From Agromyces terreus (GTDB lineage Bacteria; Actinomycetota; Actinomycetes; Actinomycetales; Microbacteriaceae), in assembly GCF_009749465.1 (NCBI RefSeq), contig NZ_WBIS01000003.1, forward strand, positions 1-64,000: DNA of 64,000 nucleotides, in the 5' to 3' direction. Under the pieces are notes generated by a model that was not told where the DNA came from, made no database searches, and saw nothing but the letters and a program-made list of their open reading frames with translations. Below, one piece after another: positions 44,135 to 52,483 of this stretch (position 1 is the first letter of the stretch; the number at the start of each line of letters is the position of its first letter). The position numbers were made by a program, and so were the translations under genes.

Positions 44135-45061
44135 ATGGGCGAGACCTTCGTCGACATCGCGAACGAGCTGTACGAGCTGCCGCCCGCGGAGTTCACCGCG
44201 GCTCGCAACTCCCGAGTGCAGGGGTTGCGGGGCGGCGACCGGCTGCTCGCGAAGGGCGTCGGCGAGCTCCGCCGCCCCTCGGCCGCGGCGTGGCTGGTGA
44301 ACCGCCTCGCGCGCGAGCGCCGCGACGAGCTCGAGCAGCTCCTCGACCTCGGCGCCCGGTTGCGCGAGGCGCAGGCCGAGGTCGATGCATCCGCCCTCGT
44401 GGCGCTCGCGAAGCAGCGGCGGGCGGTCGTGCGTGCGCTCGCGCAGCAGGCGGGTGCGCTCGCCGAAGCCGCCGGGCATCCGGTGCGCGCGCCCGTGATC
44501 GACGACGTCGCCGACACGCTCCAGGCGGCGATGACGGATGCCTCCGCCGCCGACGCCGTGCGCACCGGCCGGCTCGTGCGCGGGCTCGAGGCGGTCGGCA
44601 CCGAGGTGGATCTCCGCGACGCCGTGGCCGCATGGTCGGCCGGCGACGCGCCGAACGGGGCGCCGGGCGCGGCGCCGAACGGGGCGCCGGGCGCGGCCCC
44701 GCGCGACGAGGTCGGCGAACGCCGTGCGAAGAAGCAGCGGCAGGCCGACGAGGCCGAGGCCGCGAGGCGCGCCGCCGCGATCGCCGACGCCGAGCGGGCG
44801 GCGACGGTCGCCGAGGATGCCGAGCACGAGGCATCCGCTCGCTTGGACGATGCGCAAGCCGCGCTCGACGAGGCCGCCGTCGCTCGCGACGAGCTGCGAC
44901 AGGCGTTGGCCGATGCCGAACAGCGTCTCGCCGACGCGGAGCGTGCGCTCGCCGACGCCCAACGCGCGGCCGACGAACGCGAACGCGAACGCGACGAGGC
45001 CGTGCGTGCCGCCGAGGAGGCTCGGGCCGCGGCCGACGCGCTGCGCGCGTCGCACGACTGA
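44135..45061 (+). CDS. Uncharacterised coiled-coil protein
   Basis: This 308-aa protein starts at ATG 44135, 2 nt after the antitoxin stop. The N-terminal third (FVDIANELYELPPAEFTAARNSRVQGLR, then RPSAAAWLVNRLARER) is a conserved-looking helical domain found in actinobacterial proteins of unknown function. The central linker contains two NGAPGAAP repeats, and residues about 185-305 form a long Ala/Glu/Arg coiled coil. No membrane segment or signal peptide is present. Function unknown. Confidence 0.7.
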   Translation: MGETFVDIANELYELPPAEFTAARNSRVQGLRGGDRLLAKGVGELRRPSAAAWLVNRLARERRDELEQLLDLGARLREAQAEVDASALVALAKQRRAVVRALAQQAGALAEAAGHPVRAPVIDDVADTLQAAMTDASAADAVRTGRLVRGLEAVGTEVDLRDAVAAWSAGDAPNGAPGAAPNGAPGAAPRDEVGERRAKKQRQADEAEAARRAAAIADAERAATVAEDAEHEASARLDDAQAALDEAAVARDELRQALADAEQRLADAERALADAQRAADERERERDEAVRAAEEARAAADALRASHD

Positions 45062-45100
45062 GGCGGGCGCGTCGTCGCCGGGCCGTGCGAGACTGCCCCG

Positions 45101-45844
45101 GTGACGGACATCGAGATGGCGCGCATCGCGGGCGGCACCGTGGGCCTGCACGACGCGCGGCGCAAGGTGCGCTGGAGCGTCGAGCTCGAGCCGTTCGAGA
45201 TCGGCGTGTTCCCGGTGACGCAGGAGCAGCTCGCCGAACTGCTCGGCGAGACGGCCACGCACCCGCGGCGGCCGGCGACCGACGTGAGCTGGCTGCGGGC
45301 GATCCGGTTCTGCAACGCGGCATCCGAGTGGGAGGGGCTCGAGCCCGCCTACACCTACGACGGCGAGGACGTCACCTGGCATGTCGACTCCGACGGGTTC
45401 CGGCTGCCGACCGAGGCCGAGTGGGAGTTCGCGTGCCGCGCGGGCTCGACCCGCCCCCACTACGGCCCGCTCGAGGAGATCGCCTGGACGAGCGCCGACG
45501 GCGTGGCGCATCCGCAGAACGTCGGCGGGAAGCATCCGAACCTCAACGGGCTCTTCGACACCCTCGGCAACGTGTGGGAATGGTGCTGGGACCTGCTCGA
45601 TCCGGCCCGCTACGACGAGTACCGGGTGTTCCGCGGCGGCGGGTTCGCCGACGACGCGTGGAGCGTGCGCGCGTCGGTGCGCCGCGGGGGAGCGCCGCGC
45701 ATGCACCACGACGACGTCGGGTTCCGGGTCGCGCGCGGCGGCTTCGAGACGACGGATGCCGCGCAGGGCTGGTCTGCGGCGGCCGACCTCGAACGCGCCG
45801 AGATCGACGGACCGCTGCCGTCGGGATGGACGCCGCGGGGCTGA
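45101..45844 (+). CDS. Formylglycine-generating-enzyme (SUMF1) superfamily protein
   Basis: This 247-aa protein has the SUMF1 fold landmarks: MARIAGGTVGLHD start, EIGVFPVTQEQLAELL, GFRLPTEAEWEFACRAG, GLFDTLGNVWEWCWD and YRVFRGGGFADDAWSVRASVRRG...VGFRVAR. The two redox cysteines that real formylglycine-generating enzymes use near the C-terminus are absent (only DDAWSVRAS-type sequence there), and no sulfatase is nearby. It is therefore probably a relative with another role (for example EgtB-like or binding). The GTG start lies 6 nt after GAGACT. Confidence 0.82.
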   Translation: MTDIEMARIAGGTVGLHDARRKVRWSVELEPFEIGVFPVTQEQLAELLGETATHPRRPATDVSWLRAIRFCNAASEWEGLEPAYTYDGEDVTWHVDSDGFRLPTEAEWEFACRAGSTRPHYGPLEEIAWTSADGVAHPQNVGGKHPNLNGLFDTLGNVWEWCWDLLDPARYDEYRVFRGGGFADDAWSVRASVRRGGAPRMHHDDVGFRVARGGFETTDAAQGWSAAADLERAEIDGPLPSGWTPRG

Positions 45845-46012
45845 CCGCCGCCCGCCTCCGCGCCTCGCGCGCGCCGGGCGTCTCGCTCGCCTCGGGCGCT
45901 GATCAGACCCGGAATCGAGCGTGCGAGCGCGCGCCGAACGGCCCCCTGCGGCTCGCCGCGCCACCCAGGGGCGCCGCCCGCGAATCCGGAGAAAACAAAC
46001 TCCCATTCGGTC

Positions 46013-46042
46013 TTGTTTCGGTCATTTCTGATGCAATATGCT
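46013..46042 (+). promoter_or_regulatory. Candidate promoter of the alpha-galactosidase gene
   Basis: TTGTTT (46013-46018) and TATGCT (46037-46042) are spaced 18 bp apart in an unusually A/T-rich stretch, about 80 nt before the ATG. The intergenic region otherwise shows nothing specific. Confidence 0.4.
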
Positions 46043-46118
46043 CGCCACCGTACCAAAGATGCAAGTTCGATCAGATTCCCTGCACGTCACGATCATCTAC
46101 GGAAGACGAGGAAGTCAC

Positions 46119-49100
46119 ATGCCCATGCTCCACGAGACGCCGAGACGCCAGCGGAAGGGGCAGGGGGCCCTCCGTCGCGTCATCACGGCAGCCCTGACCG
46201 TGTTCGCCGTCGGGGCCGCCATGCTGGGAACGGTGCAGCCGGCGGCCGCCGCCGAGGACACCGACTACTACGGCGGCACCTACTCGGCCGACCTCTCGCC
46301 GGCGCCGCCGATGGGCTTCAACGCGTGGCTGAGCTACAAGTGCAACGTCAACGAGGACCTGATCGTCGAGGTCGCCGACTACATCGTCTCGTCGGGCCTG
46401 AAGGACGCCGGCTACGAGTACATCAACCTCGACGACTGCTGGGAGGGCGCGACCCGCGACGCCGACGGCCGCCTCCAGAACGACCCGGTGACCTTCCCGC
46501 ACGGCATCGCCTGGCTCGGCGAGTACATCCACTCGAAGGGGCTGAAGTTCGGCATCTACTCGGCCGCGTCACCCGTGACCTGCAAGGGCCGCCCGGCGAG
46601 CGACGGCTACTACGACATCGACATGCAGACCTTCGCCGACTGGGGCGTCGACTACATCAAGATGGACATCTGCGGCGCTGCCGGCAACACCGAGATCAAG
46701 CAGAACTGCGACAACACGACCATCTCGCGCATGTACGAGGGCCGATTCCGCGAGGCCGCGCAGGCGATCATCGACACCGGGCGTGACATGATCCTCGCCG
46801 TCTCGGCGCCCGCCTCGATCGCGGCGCAGTGCGGCTACAACAGCGTCGCCTACGCGGACGCGATGGAATGGACGCCGCACTACGGCCAGCTCTGGCGCAC
46901 CGCCCGCGACGCCGGTATCAGCTGGGCGAGCATCGCGAAGACCTACGAGCCGAACGTCATCCTCAGCGGCTCGCAGAGCAAGGGCCACTGGAACGACGCC
47001 GACATGCTCATGGTCGGCAGCACCCTGCCCCTCGTCGAGCAGCAGACGCAGTTCACCCTCTGGGCCGCGATGGCGGCGCCCCTGCTCATCAGCACGAACG
47101 TGGCCGACATGTCGCCCGAGGCGCTCGCGATCCTCAGCAACGAGGACATCATCGCCGTCAACCAGGACCCGCTCGCGAAGCAGGGCACCGTCGTGCAGCA
47201 GGGCGACGGCTACGACGTGCTCGCCCGGCCGCTGGCCAACGGCGACCAGGCGGTCGTGCTCTTCAACAAGGGCGAGTCGCAGCGCACCATCACGACCGAT
47301 CTCACGACGACCGGCATGACCGCAGCGAATCCCGCGGATGCCTACACGCTGAAGGATCTCGTCACGGGCGAGGAGACCTCGACCACCGGATCCATCCAGG
47401 CGACCGTTCCCGCACACGGAACCGTGATCTACCGGGTCAGCGCCGGAGCGGATGCGGACGTGATGCCGAGCGTGACCGTCGGGGCGCAGTCGAGCATCGT
47501 CGACGCCGACGGCGACTACCCGGTCTCGGTGTCGCTGAGCAACGCCGGCGCGGCCGCGGTGCACGACGTCGCCGTCTCGCTGACGGTGCCGACCGGATGG
47601 GGCGTGGCCCCCGCCGCGCGCACGATCGCGACGCTCGCGGCCGACTCCGACAAGACGGTCTCGTTCACGCTGACGCCGCCCGATTCCCTTCCTGCCGGCA
47701 CCACCACGGTTCCCGTGACCGCCACGGCCGAGTTCACCTTCGCCGGCACGGACCGCGCCCTCACCGCCGGCACGACGGTGATCGCCGAGCACACCTACGC
47801 CTCGCTGGCGGAGGCGTTCAACAGCACCGTCATCAGCGCCGACGACGCCACGAAGACGGCGAACTTCGACGGCGCAGGCAACAGCTACTCGGCGAACGCG
47901 CTCGCCGAGCTGGGCGCGACGCCCGGCGCTGCGCTCGACGTCGACGGCGCCTCGCTGGTCTGGCCCGACGTGAACCCGGGCGAGCCCGACAACGTGGCCG
48001 GCTCGGGAGCCCTGATCCGGGTGCCCGGCCACCAGTTCGGCGAACGAATCGTGTTCCTCGGGGCAGGTCAGCGCGAGGCATCCGGAGAGGTCACGGTCTA
48101 CTACCACGACGGCACGTCCGAGCAGCGCACGCTCGGGTTCCCGAACTGGAAGATGGACTCCCCGGAGCAGGGGGCCACGTTCGGCGCCCAGCCCGAACTC
48201 GTCACGAAGTACCGCAACACCCCGAAGGGGCCGGCGAACTTCGGCCTCGACTACGTCGTCTACTCGAACAGCGTCGACGTCGACCCGACCAAGTCGATCG
48301 CGGCGGTGCGGCTGACTTCGAACGCGAGCGTGCACGTCTTCTCGTTCGGCGTCGCCGCCGCTCCCGCTCCTGAGCCGACCCCGCTGACGATCGCCCTCGA
48401 CGGCGGCGTCGACCCCGACGCGGTCGAGCCCGGGCAGGTCGTGACCGGCTCGTTCACGGGCGGCGACCCGGGCAGCTCGGCCACGCTGAAGCTCGGTTCG
48501 ACGCAGGTCGCCGAGGCCGAGGTCGACGCCGTCGGCGTCGCGACGTTCGAGTTCTCGGTTCCCGAGGGCGCGGCGGCGGGCCCCATCTCCCTGACCGCCG
48601 AGGGCGTCGACCGCAACGGACAGGCGACGACCGGCTCGGTCGAGCTCACGATCGTGGTCGAGGAGGCACCGGCGACGGAGTCCCTCGTGACGGTGGAGCT
48701 GCAGTCCCACAGCGGCCGGACCCTGGCCGGCGGGTCGACCTCGGTCTACCTGAACGGCAAGTGGACCGCGGTCACCGACGCCGACCCGACCGACGAGGCG
48801 CGCGTGCAGATCAGCCTGAAGCCCGGAACGTACAGCTTCGCGCAGGTCTACAACGGCACCCGCCAGCAGAAGCAGGTCGTCATCGCCTCGACCGAACCGC
48901 AGACGGTGCCGTTCCGGACGGCGCTCGTGAACCTCGTGCTGCAGAGCAGCACGGGTGCTGCGCTCGACATCCCGGGCAAGGGTTCCGCTTCGTACTACGC
49001 GGGAAGCTGGCAGCCGATCACCGGCGTGAACACCAACAACCGCGCCATGGTGCAGGCCGAGATGCTGCCCGGGACGTACAGCTTCGCGGCGACGTACAAC

Positions 49101-49457
49101 GGCACGCGCCAGCAGAAGCAGCAGACGGTCAAGGTGCCCGACCTCACCGGGAGCGCCAACAGCGTGCAGAGCGTCTACTTCCACGCTGCGCTCGTGAAGA
49201 TCGAGCTGCAGGACGGCGTCGGCACGGCGCTCGACCTGCCCGGCACCGGGTCGGCGTCGTACTACGCCGGCAGCTGGCGGCCGATCACGACCGCGAGCGC
49301 GGGCAACCCGCTCGTCGTCGAGGCCCAGATGCTGCCCGGCACGTACAGCTTCGCGGCGACCTCCGCCGGGGAGCGCCAGCAGAAGCAGCAAACGATCGTG
49401 GAGCCGAACATCAACAACCACGAGAACAGCGAGCAGAGCGTGCAGTTCACGTTCTGA
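46119..49457 (+). CDS. Secreted multi-domain GH27 alpha-galactosidase
   Basis: This 1112-aa exported enzyme should release alpha-galactose from galactosides. A signal peptide (cleavage near QPAAAA, residue about 45) is followed by a GH27 domain (about 58-430) with MGFNAWLSY, INLDDCW, nucleophile Asp183 in YIKMDICG and candidate acid/base Asp264 in LWRTARD. Next come a NEW3-type beta domain, an NPCBM-like domain (about 570-750), an Ig-like domain and three ~85-residue repeats with the GTYSFAATYNGTRQQKQ motif. The ATG at 46119 follows GAGGAAG. The released sugar could feed the ABC system downstream, which is regulated next door. Confidence 0.9.
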   Translation: MPMLHETPRRQRKGQGALRRVITAALTVFAVGAAMLGTVQPAAAAEDTDYYGGTYSADLSPAPPMGFNAWLSYKCNVNEDLIVEVADYIVSSGLKDAGYEYINLDDCWEGATRDADGRLQNDPVTFPHGIAWLGEYIHSKGLKFGIYSAASPVTCKGRPASDGYYDIDMQTFADWGVDYIKMDICGAAGNTEIKQNCDNTTISRMYEGRFREAAQAIIDTGRDMILAVSAPASIAAQCGYNSVAYADAMEWTPHYGQLWRTARDAGISWASIAKTYEPNVILSGSQSKGHWNDADMLMVGSTLPLVEQQTQFTLWAAMAAPLLISTNVADMSPEALAILSNEDIIAVNQDPLAKQGTVVQQGDGYDVLARPLANGDQAVVLFNKGESQRTITTDLTTTGMTAANPADAYTLKDLVTGEETSTTGSIQATVPAHGTVIYRVSAGADADVMPSVTVGAQSSIVDADGDYPVSVSLSNAGAAAVHDVAVSLTVPTGWGVAPAARTIATLAADSDKTVSFTLTPPDSLPAGTTTVPVTATAEFTFAGTDRALTAGTTVIAEHTYASLAEAFNSTVISADDATKTANFDGAGNSYSANALAELGATPGAALDVDGASLVWPDVNPGEPDNVAGSGALIRVPGHQFGERIVFLGAGQREASGEVTVYYHDGTSEQRTLGFPNWKMDSPEQGATFGAQPELVTKYRNTPKGPANFGLDYVVYSNSVDVDPTKSIAAVRLTSNASVHVFSFGVAAAPAPEPTPLTIALDGGVDPDAVEPGQVVTGSFTGGDPGSSATLKLGSTQVAEAEVDAVGVATFEFSVPEGAAAGPISLTAEGVDRNGQATTGSVELTIVVEEAPATESLVTVELQSHSGRTLAGGSTSVYLNGKWTAVTDADPTDEARVQISLKPGTYSFAQVYNGTRQQKQVVIASTEPQTVPFRTALVNLVLQSSTGAALDIPGKGSASYYAGSWQPITGVNTNNRAMVQAEMLPGTYSFAATYNGTRQQKQQTVKVPDLTGSANSVQSVYFHAALVKIELQDGVGTALDLPGTGSASYYAGSWRPITTASAGNPLVVEAQMLPGTYSFAATSAGERQQKQQTIVEPNINNHENSEQSVQFTF

Positions 49458-49497
49458 TCGCCGCCCATGCGGCCGGGCGCCTGCCCGGCTGCGAACC

Positions 49498-49531
49498 CGA
49501 GGGCCGGATGCCGCGAGGCATCCGGCCCTCG
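49498..49531. terminator. GNRA-looped terminator after the alpha-galactosidase gene
   Basis: A perfect 15-bp stem (CGAGGGCCGGATGCC, 49498-49512, with its complement 49517-49531) is closed by a GCGA tetraloop. Near-identical hairpins occur at 57425-57458 and 60454-60475. Confidence 0.8.
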
Positions 49532-49605
49532 GCCGTGTCGGGTGCGCCGTCGCTTGCGTCGACTGGCGCTGATCCGGTAGGGCTCCCACCCGGGCGCCGA
49601 GCGAA

Positions 49606-49611
49606 TAGGCT
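49606..49611 (+). promoter_or_regulatory. Candidate -10 element of the LacI-ATPase operon
   Basis: TAGGCT, about 95 nt before the repressor GTG. A partial operator-like ATTCCCGGGTA (about 49655) lies in the leader. Confidence 0.4.
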
Positions 49612-49704
49612 GTTCCCCGTCGACCGGTCGTGGAGCGGTCGAGGTCGGCGTTCGGATTCCCGGGTACCTGAGCGGCGGCGATGCTGCGAGACAGGAGACC
49701 GGTG

Positions 49705-50733
49705 GTGAGTGACGTCGAGAGCGGGGAACGCCCCGAGAAGCTCGGCATCCGCGAGGTCGCCGTACTCGCCGGCGTCTCCCACATGACGGTCTCCCGCGTG
49801 CTCAACGGCCACCCGAACATCCGCCCGGCCACGCGCCAGCGGGTCATGGACGTCATCCAGCAGCTCGACTTCAAGCCCAACAGCGCGGCTCGGGCGCTCG
49901 CGACGCAGCGCACGCAGCGCATCGGAGTGATCGTCGACAGCTCGGTCGAGTTCGGGCCGACGAGCACTCTGCGGGGCATCGAATCGGCCGCGCGATCCGG
50001 GGGGTACTCGGTGGCCTCGGTGGCCATGCAGGATGACGCGAACCTCACGCCCGAAGCTGCGGTCGGCCACCTCATCGCCGAGGGCGTCGACGCACTGTGC
50101 ATCGTCGCTCCTCGTTCCTCATCGGTGTCGGCACTCCGCCGTATCTCGATCGACGTCCCGGTGCTCGTCGTCAAGGCCGCCAAGGACCCGACCTTCCTCA
50201 CCGTCAGCGTCGACCAGCAGCTCGGCACGACGCTCGCGGTCGATCACCTCGTCGCGCTCGGACACCGCGACATCCTCCACCTCGCCGGTCCGCTCGACTG
50301 GCTCGACGCTCGGGGACGCGAGCGGGCGTTCCACGCGCGCATCGAGCAGTGGGGCCTCAAGGCGCGCCCGATCGTCGTCGGCGACTGGACGGCCGACTTC
50401 GGCTACGACTACGCCGCCGGATTCAGCAGCGTGCCCGAGTACACGGCGATGTTCGTCGCGAACGACGAGATGGCCTTCGGCGTCGTCCACGGCTTCCACG
50501 ACCGCGGGATCCGGGTTCCAGAGGACGTGAGCGTCGTCGGCTTCGACGACCTGCCGTTGTCCCGTCACGCCATTCCGCCGCTCACGACGGTGACGCAGGA
50601 CTTCCACGCGCTCGGCGTCAAGGCGATGGAGGTGCTGCGGGCAGCCCTCGAGGGCCGGGCGATCCCGCAGCGCTCGAAGATCCCCAGCGAGCTCGTCGTG
50701 CGCTCGTCGACCGCGCCTCCGAGGGCATCATGA
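49705..50733 (+). CDS. LacI-family repressor of the YtfQRT-type sugar importer
   Basis: This 342-aa regulator has a helix-turn-helix (GIREVAVLAGVSHMTVSRVLNGHPNIRP) and a sugar-sensing domain (VVGFDDLPLSRHAIPPLTTVTQD). The GTG at 49705 is supported by AGGAGA 6 nt upstream; an ATG at 49681 and a GTG at 49702 are alternatives. It overlaps the following ATPase gene by 4 bp. ATGTTTCCGGGAACAT palindromes at the next promoter (52312-52362) are the likely target. It differs from the other two repressors in the window in both recognition helix (SHMT) and operator. Confidence 0.93.
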   Translation: MSDVESGERPEKLGIREVAVLAGVSHMTVSRVLNGHPNIRPATRQRVMDVIQQLDFKPNSAARALATQRTQRIGVIVDSSVEFGPTSTLRGIESAARSGGYSVASVAMQDDANLTPEAAVGHLIAEGVDALCIVAPRSSSVSALRRISIDVPVLVVKAAKDPTFLTVSVDQQLGTTLAVDHLVALGHRDILHLAGPLDWLDARGRERAFHARIEQWGLKARPIVVGDWTADFGYDYAAGFSSVPEYTAMFVANDEMAFGVVHGFHDRGIRVPEDVSVVGFDDLPLSRHAIPPLTTVTQDFHALGVKAMEVLRAALEGRAIPQRSKIPSELVVRSSTAPPRAS

Positions 50734-52271
50734 CCACGGATGCCTCCACGCGCCCGGTCGTCGAGATGACGGGCATCACCGTCGACATCGGCGGCACGAC
50801 CGTGCTGCACGAGGTCGACCTTCGCCTGTTCGCCGGCGAGGTGCATGCGCTCATGGGCGGCAACGGCGCGGGCAAGTCCTCGCTGGTGAAGGCGTTGAGC
50901 GGGGCCTACCGCATCGGCGGCGGCGAGGTGCGCATCGACGGAGAGCCGGTCGTGCTCGCGGGGCCGGCGGAGGCCGAGGCGGCAGGCGTCGCCGCGGCCT
51001 TCCAAGACGTCGATCTGTGCGGCAATCTCTCCATCGCCGAGAACGTGATGATCGGCCACGAGGAGCGTCGCTGGTTCGGCATCTCCTGGGCTGCGACCCG
51101 GCGCCGCGCCTCGGCCGTGCTCGAGGAGCTGGGTCTCGGCGAGCTCGATCCGCGGCGGGCGGTGGCGACGCTGTCGCCCGCCATCCAGCAGCTCGTCGCC
51201 ATCGCCCGCGCGATGGTGACCCACCCCAAGGTGCTCGTGCTCGACGAGCCGACGTCGAGCCTCGATGCCGATGAGGTCGCGACCCTGTTCCGGGCGCTGC
51301 GGCGCCTGCGCGATCAGGGCGTCGCGATCCTCTTCGTCTCGCACTACCTCGAGCAGGTCTACGCCCTCAGCGACCGCATCACCGTGCTCCGCGACGGCCA
51401 CGGACAGGGGGAGTACGCGACGCGTGAGCTCGACCGCGCCGTGCTCATCTCGAAGATGATCGGCAAGGAGCTCACCGAGCTGCGCCGAATCGGATCGGAT
51501 CGCCGCGCGCACCGCGTCGAGCCCACCGGAACCCCGGTCTTCCGTGCGGTCGGGGTCGGCCGACGCGGCGAGTTCGCGGCGACCGACTTCGAACTGTACG
51601 GCGGCGAGGTCGTCGGCCTCGGCGGACTGCGCGGTTCGGGCCGGACCGAGCTCGGCCAGCTGCTGGCCGGTGTCGCGCGCAGCGACTCCGGCACGTTCCT
51701 GATCGACGGCCGCACGGTCGGGCTCCCGAATCCGGCGGCGGCCTTGCGGCATCGGATCGCGTTCGCGAGCGAGGATCGTCGTGAGGGCGGCATCATCGAG
51801 GAGCTCAGCGTCCGCGAGAACATCGTGCTCGCCCTCCAGGCGATCCGCGGCTGGGCGAGACCCATCTCGAACGCCGAGCGCGACGCCCTCGTCGAGCGGT
51901 TCGTGGAATCGTTCGACATCGTCGCGCCGAGCCTCGACGCACCGGCGCGGCAGCTCTCCGGCGGCAACCAGCAGAAAGTGCTCCTCGCCCGGTGGCTCGC
52001 AACCCGCCCGCACGTACTGGTTCTCGACGAGCCCACCCGCGGCATCGACATCGCCGCGAAGGTCGAGATCCAGGCGCGCATCGCCGAGTTGGCGAGGGGC
52101 GGCATGGCGGTGGTGTTCATCTCCTCCGAGCTCGACGAGGTCGTGCGGTTGAGCGACCGCATCGCGATCCTCAAGGACCGCCGCAAGATCGGCGAGGTGA
52201 GCAACGGGCCGGGGCTCAGCGTGGACACGATCATCGAGATGATCGCGGCCGACGACGAGGACGACGCCTGA
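50730..52271 (+). CDS. Extra YtfR-like sugar ABC ATPase, co-transcribed with the repressor
   Basis: This 513-aa double-domain ATPase is clearly paralogous to the one at 53619: [43 protein letters not shown] and LDEPTRGID are shared. Domain 1 Walker A reads GGNGAGKSS (43-51) instead of GENGAGKST, and the Q-loop reads AAFQDVDLCGNL instead of TVYQEVNLVTNL, so the first site has drifted. It has no permease of its own and starts in the stop of the repressor gene. It may serve the same permeases, or be a relic with a regulatory use. Confidence 0.88.
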   Translation: MTTDASTRPVVEMTGITVDIGGTTVLHEVDLRLFAGEVHALMGGNGAGKSSLVKALSGAYRIGGGEVRIDGEPVVLAGPAEAEAAGVAAAFQDVDLCGNLSIAENVMIGHEERRWFGISWAATRRRASAVLEELGLGELDPRRAVATLSPAIQQLVAIARAMVTHPKVLVLDEPTSSLDADEVATLFRALRRLRDQGVAILFVSHYLEQVYALSDRITVLRDGHGQGEYATRELDRAVLISKMIGKELTELRRIGSDRRAHRVEPTGTPVFRAVGVGRRGEFAATDFELYGGEVVGLGGLRGSGRTELGQLLAGVARSDSGTFLIDGRTVGLPNPAAALRHRIAFASEDRREGGIIEELSVRENIVLALQAIRGWARPISNAERDALVERFVESFDIVAPSLDAPARQLSGGNQQKVLLARWLATRPHVLVLDEPTRGIDIAAKVEIQARIAELARGGMAVVFISSELDEVVRLSDRIAILKDRRKIGEVSNGPGLSVDTIIEMIAADDEDDA

Positions 52272-52311
52272 CCTGAGACCGGAGGGTCCCGAGACCGTTT
52301 CCGAATGGTTA

Positions 52312-52362
52312 TGTTTCCGGGAACATTTGTCTTGCGCCGCAAACTTTGTTCCCGGTAACATC
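52312..52362 (+). promoter_or_regulatory. Promoter with two operators before ytfQ
   Basis: Operator 1 ATGTTTCCGGGAACAT (52312-52327) and operator 2 TTGTTCCCGGTAACAT (52347-52362) are 35 bp apart centre to centre. Between and across them, TTGCGC (52333-52338) and TAACAT (52357-52362) form a promoter with an 18-bp spacer. Operator 2 overlaps the -10. The same TAACAT -10 is used at the araD promoter. Confidence 0.7.
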
Positions 52363-52396
52363 GCTGCGAGCACGCCTCGGGCGTGCTGCAATCACT

Positions 52397-52444
52397 CGGA
52401 ATCCGCACAGCGGAATCCATCAGCGGAATCCGCTCAGCGGAAAA
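52397..52444 (+). repeat. Tandem 14-bp repeats in the ytfQ leader
   Basis: The units CGGAATCCGCACAG, CGGAATCCATCAG and CGGAATCCGCTCAG, then a partial CGGAAAAC, follow one another. They lie between the promoter and the ribosome site and can pair with each other through GGAATCC/GGATTCC-like segments. Role unknown. Confidence 0.6.
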
Positions 52445-52483
52445 CACCGGCGCACGAGTGCCGGGTCTCAAGGAGGAGATCTC

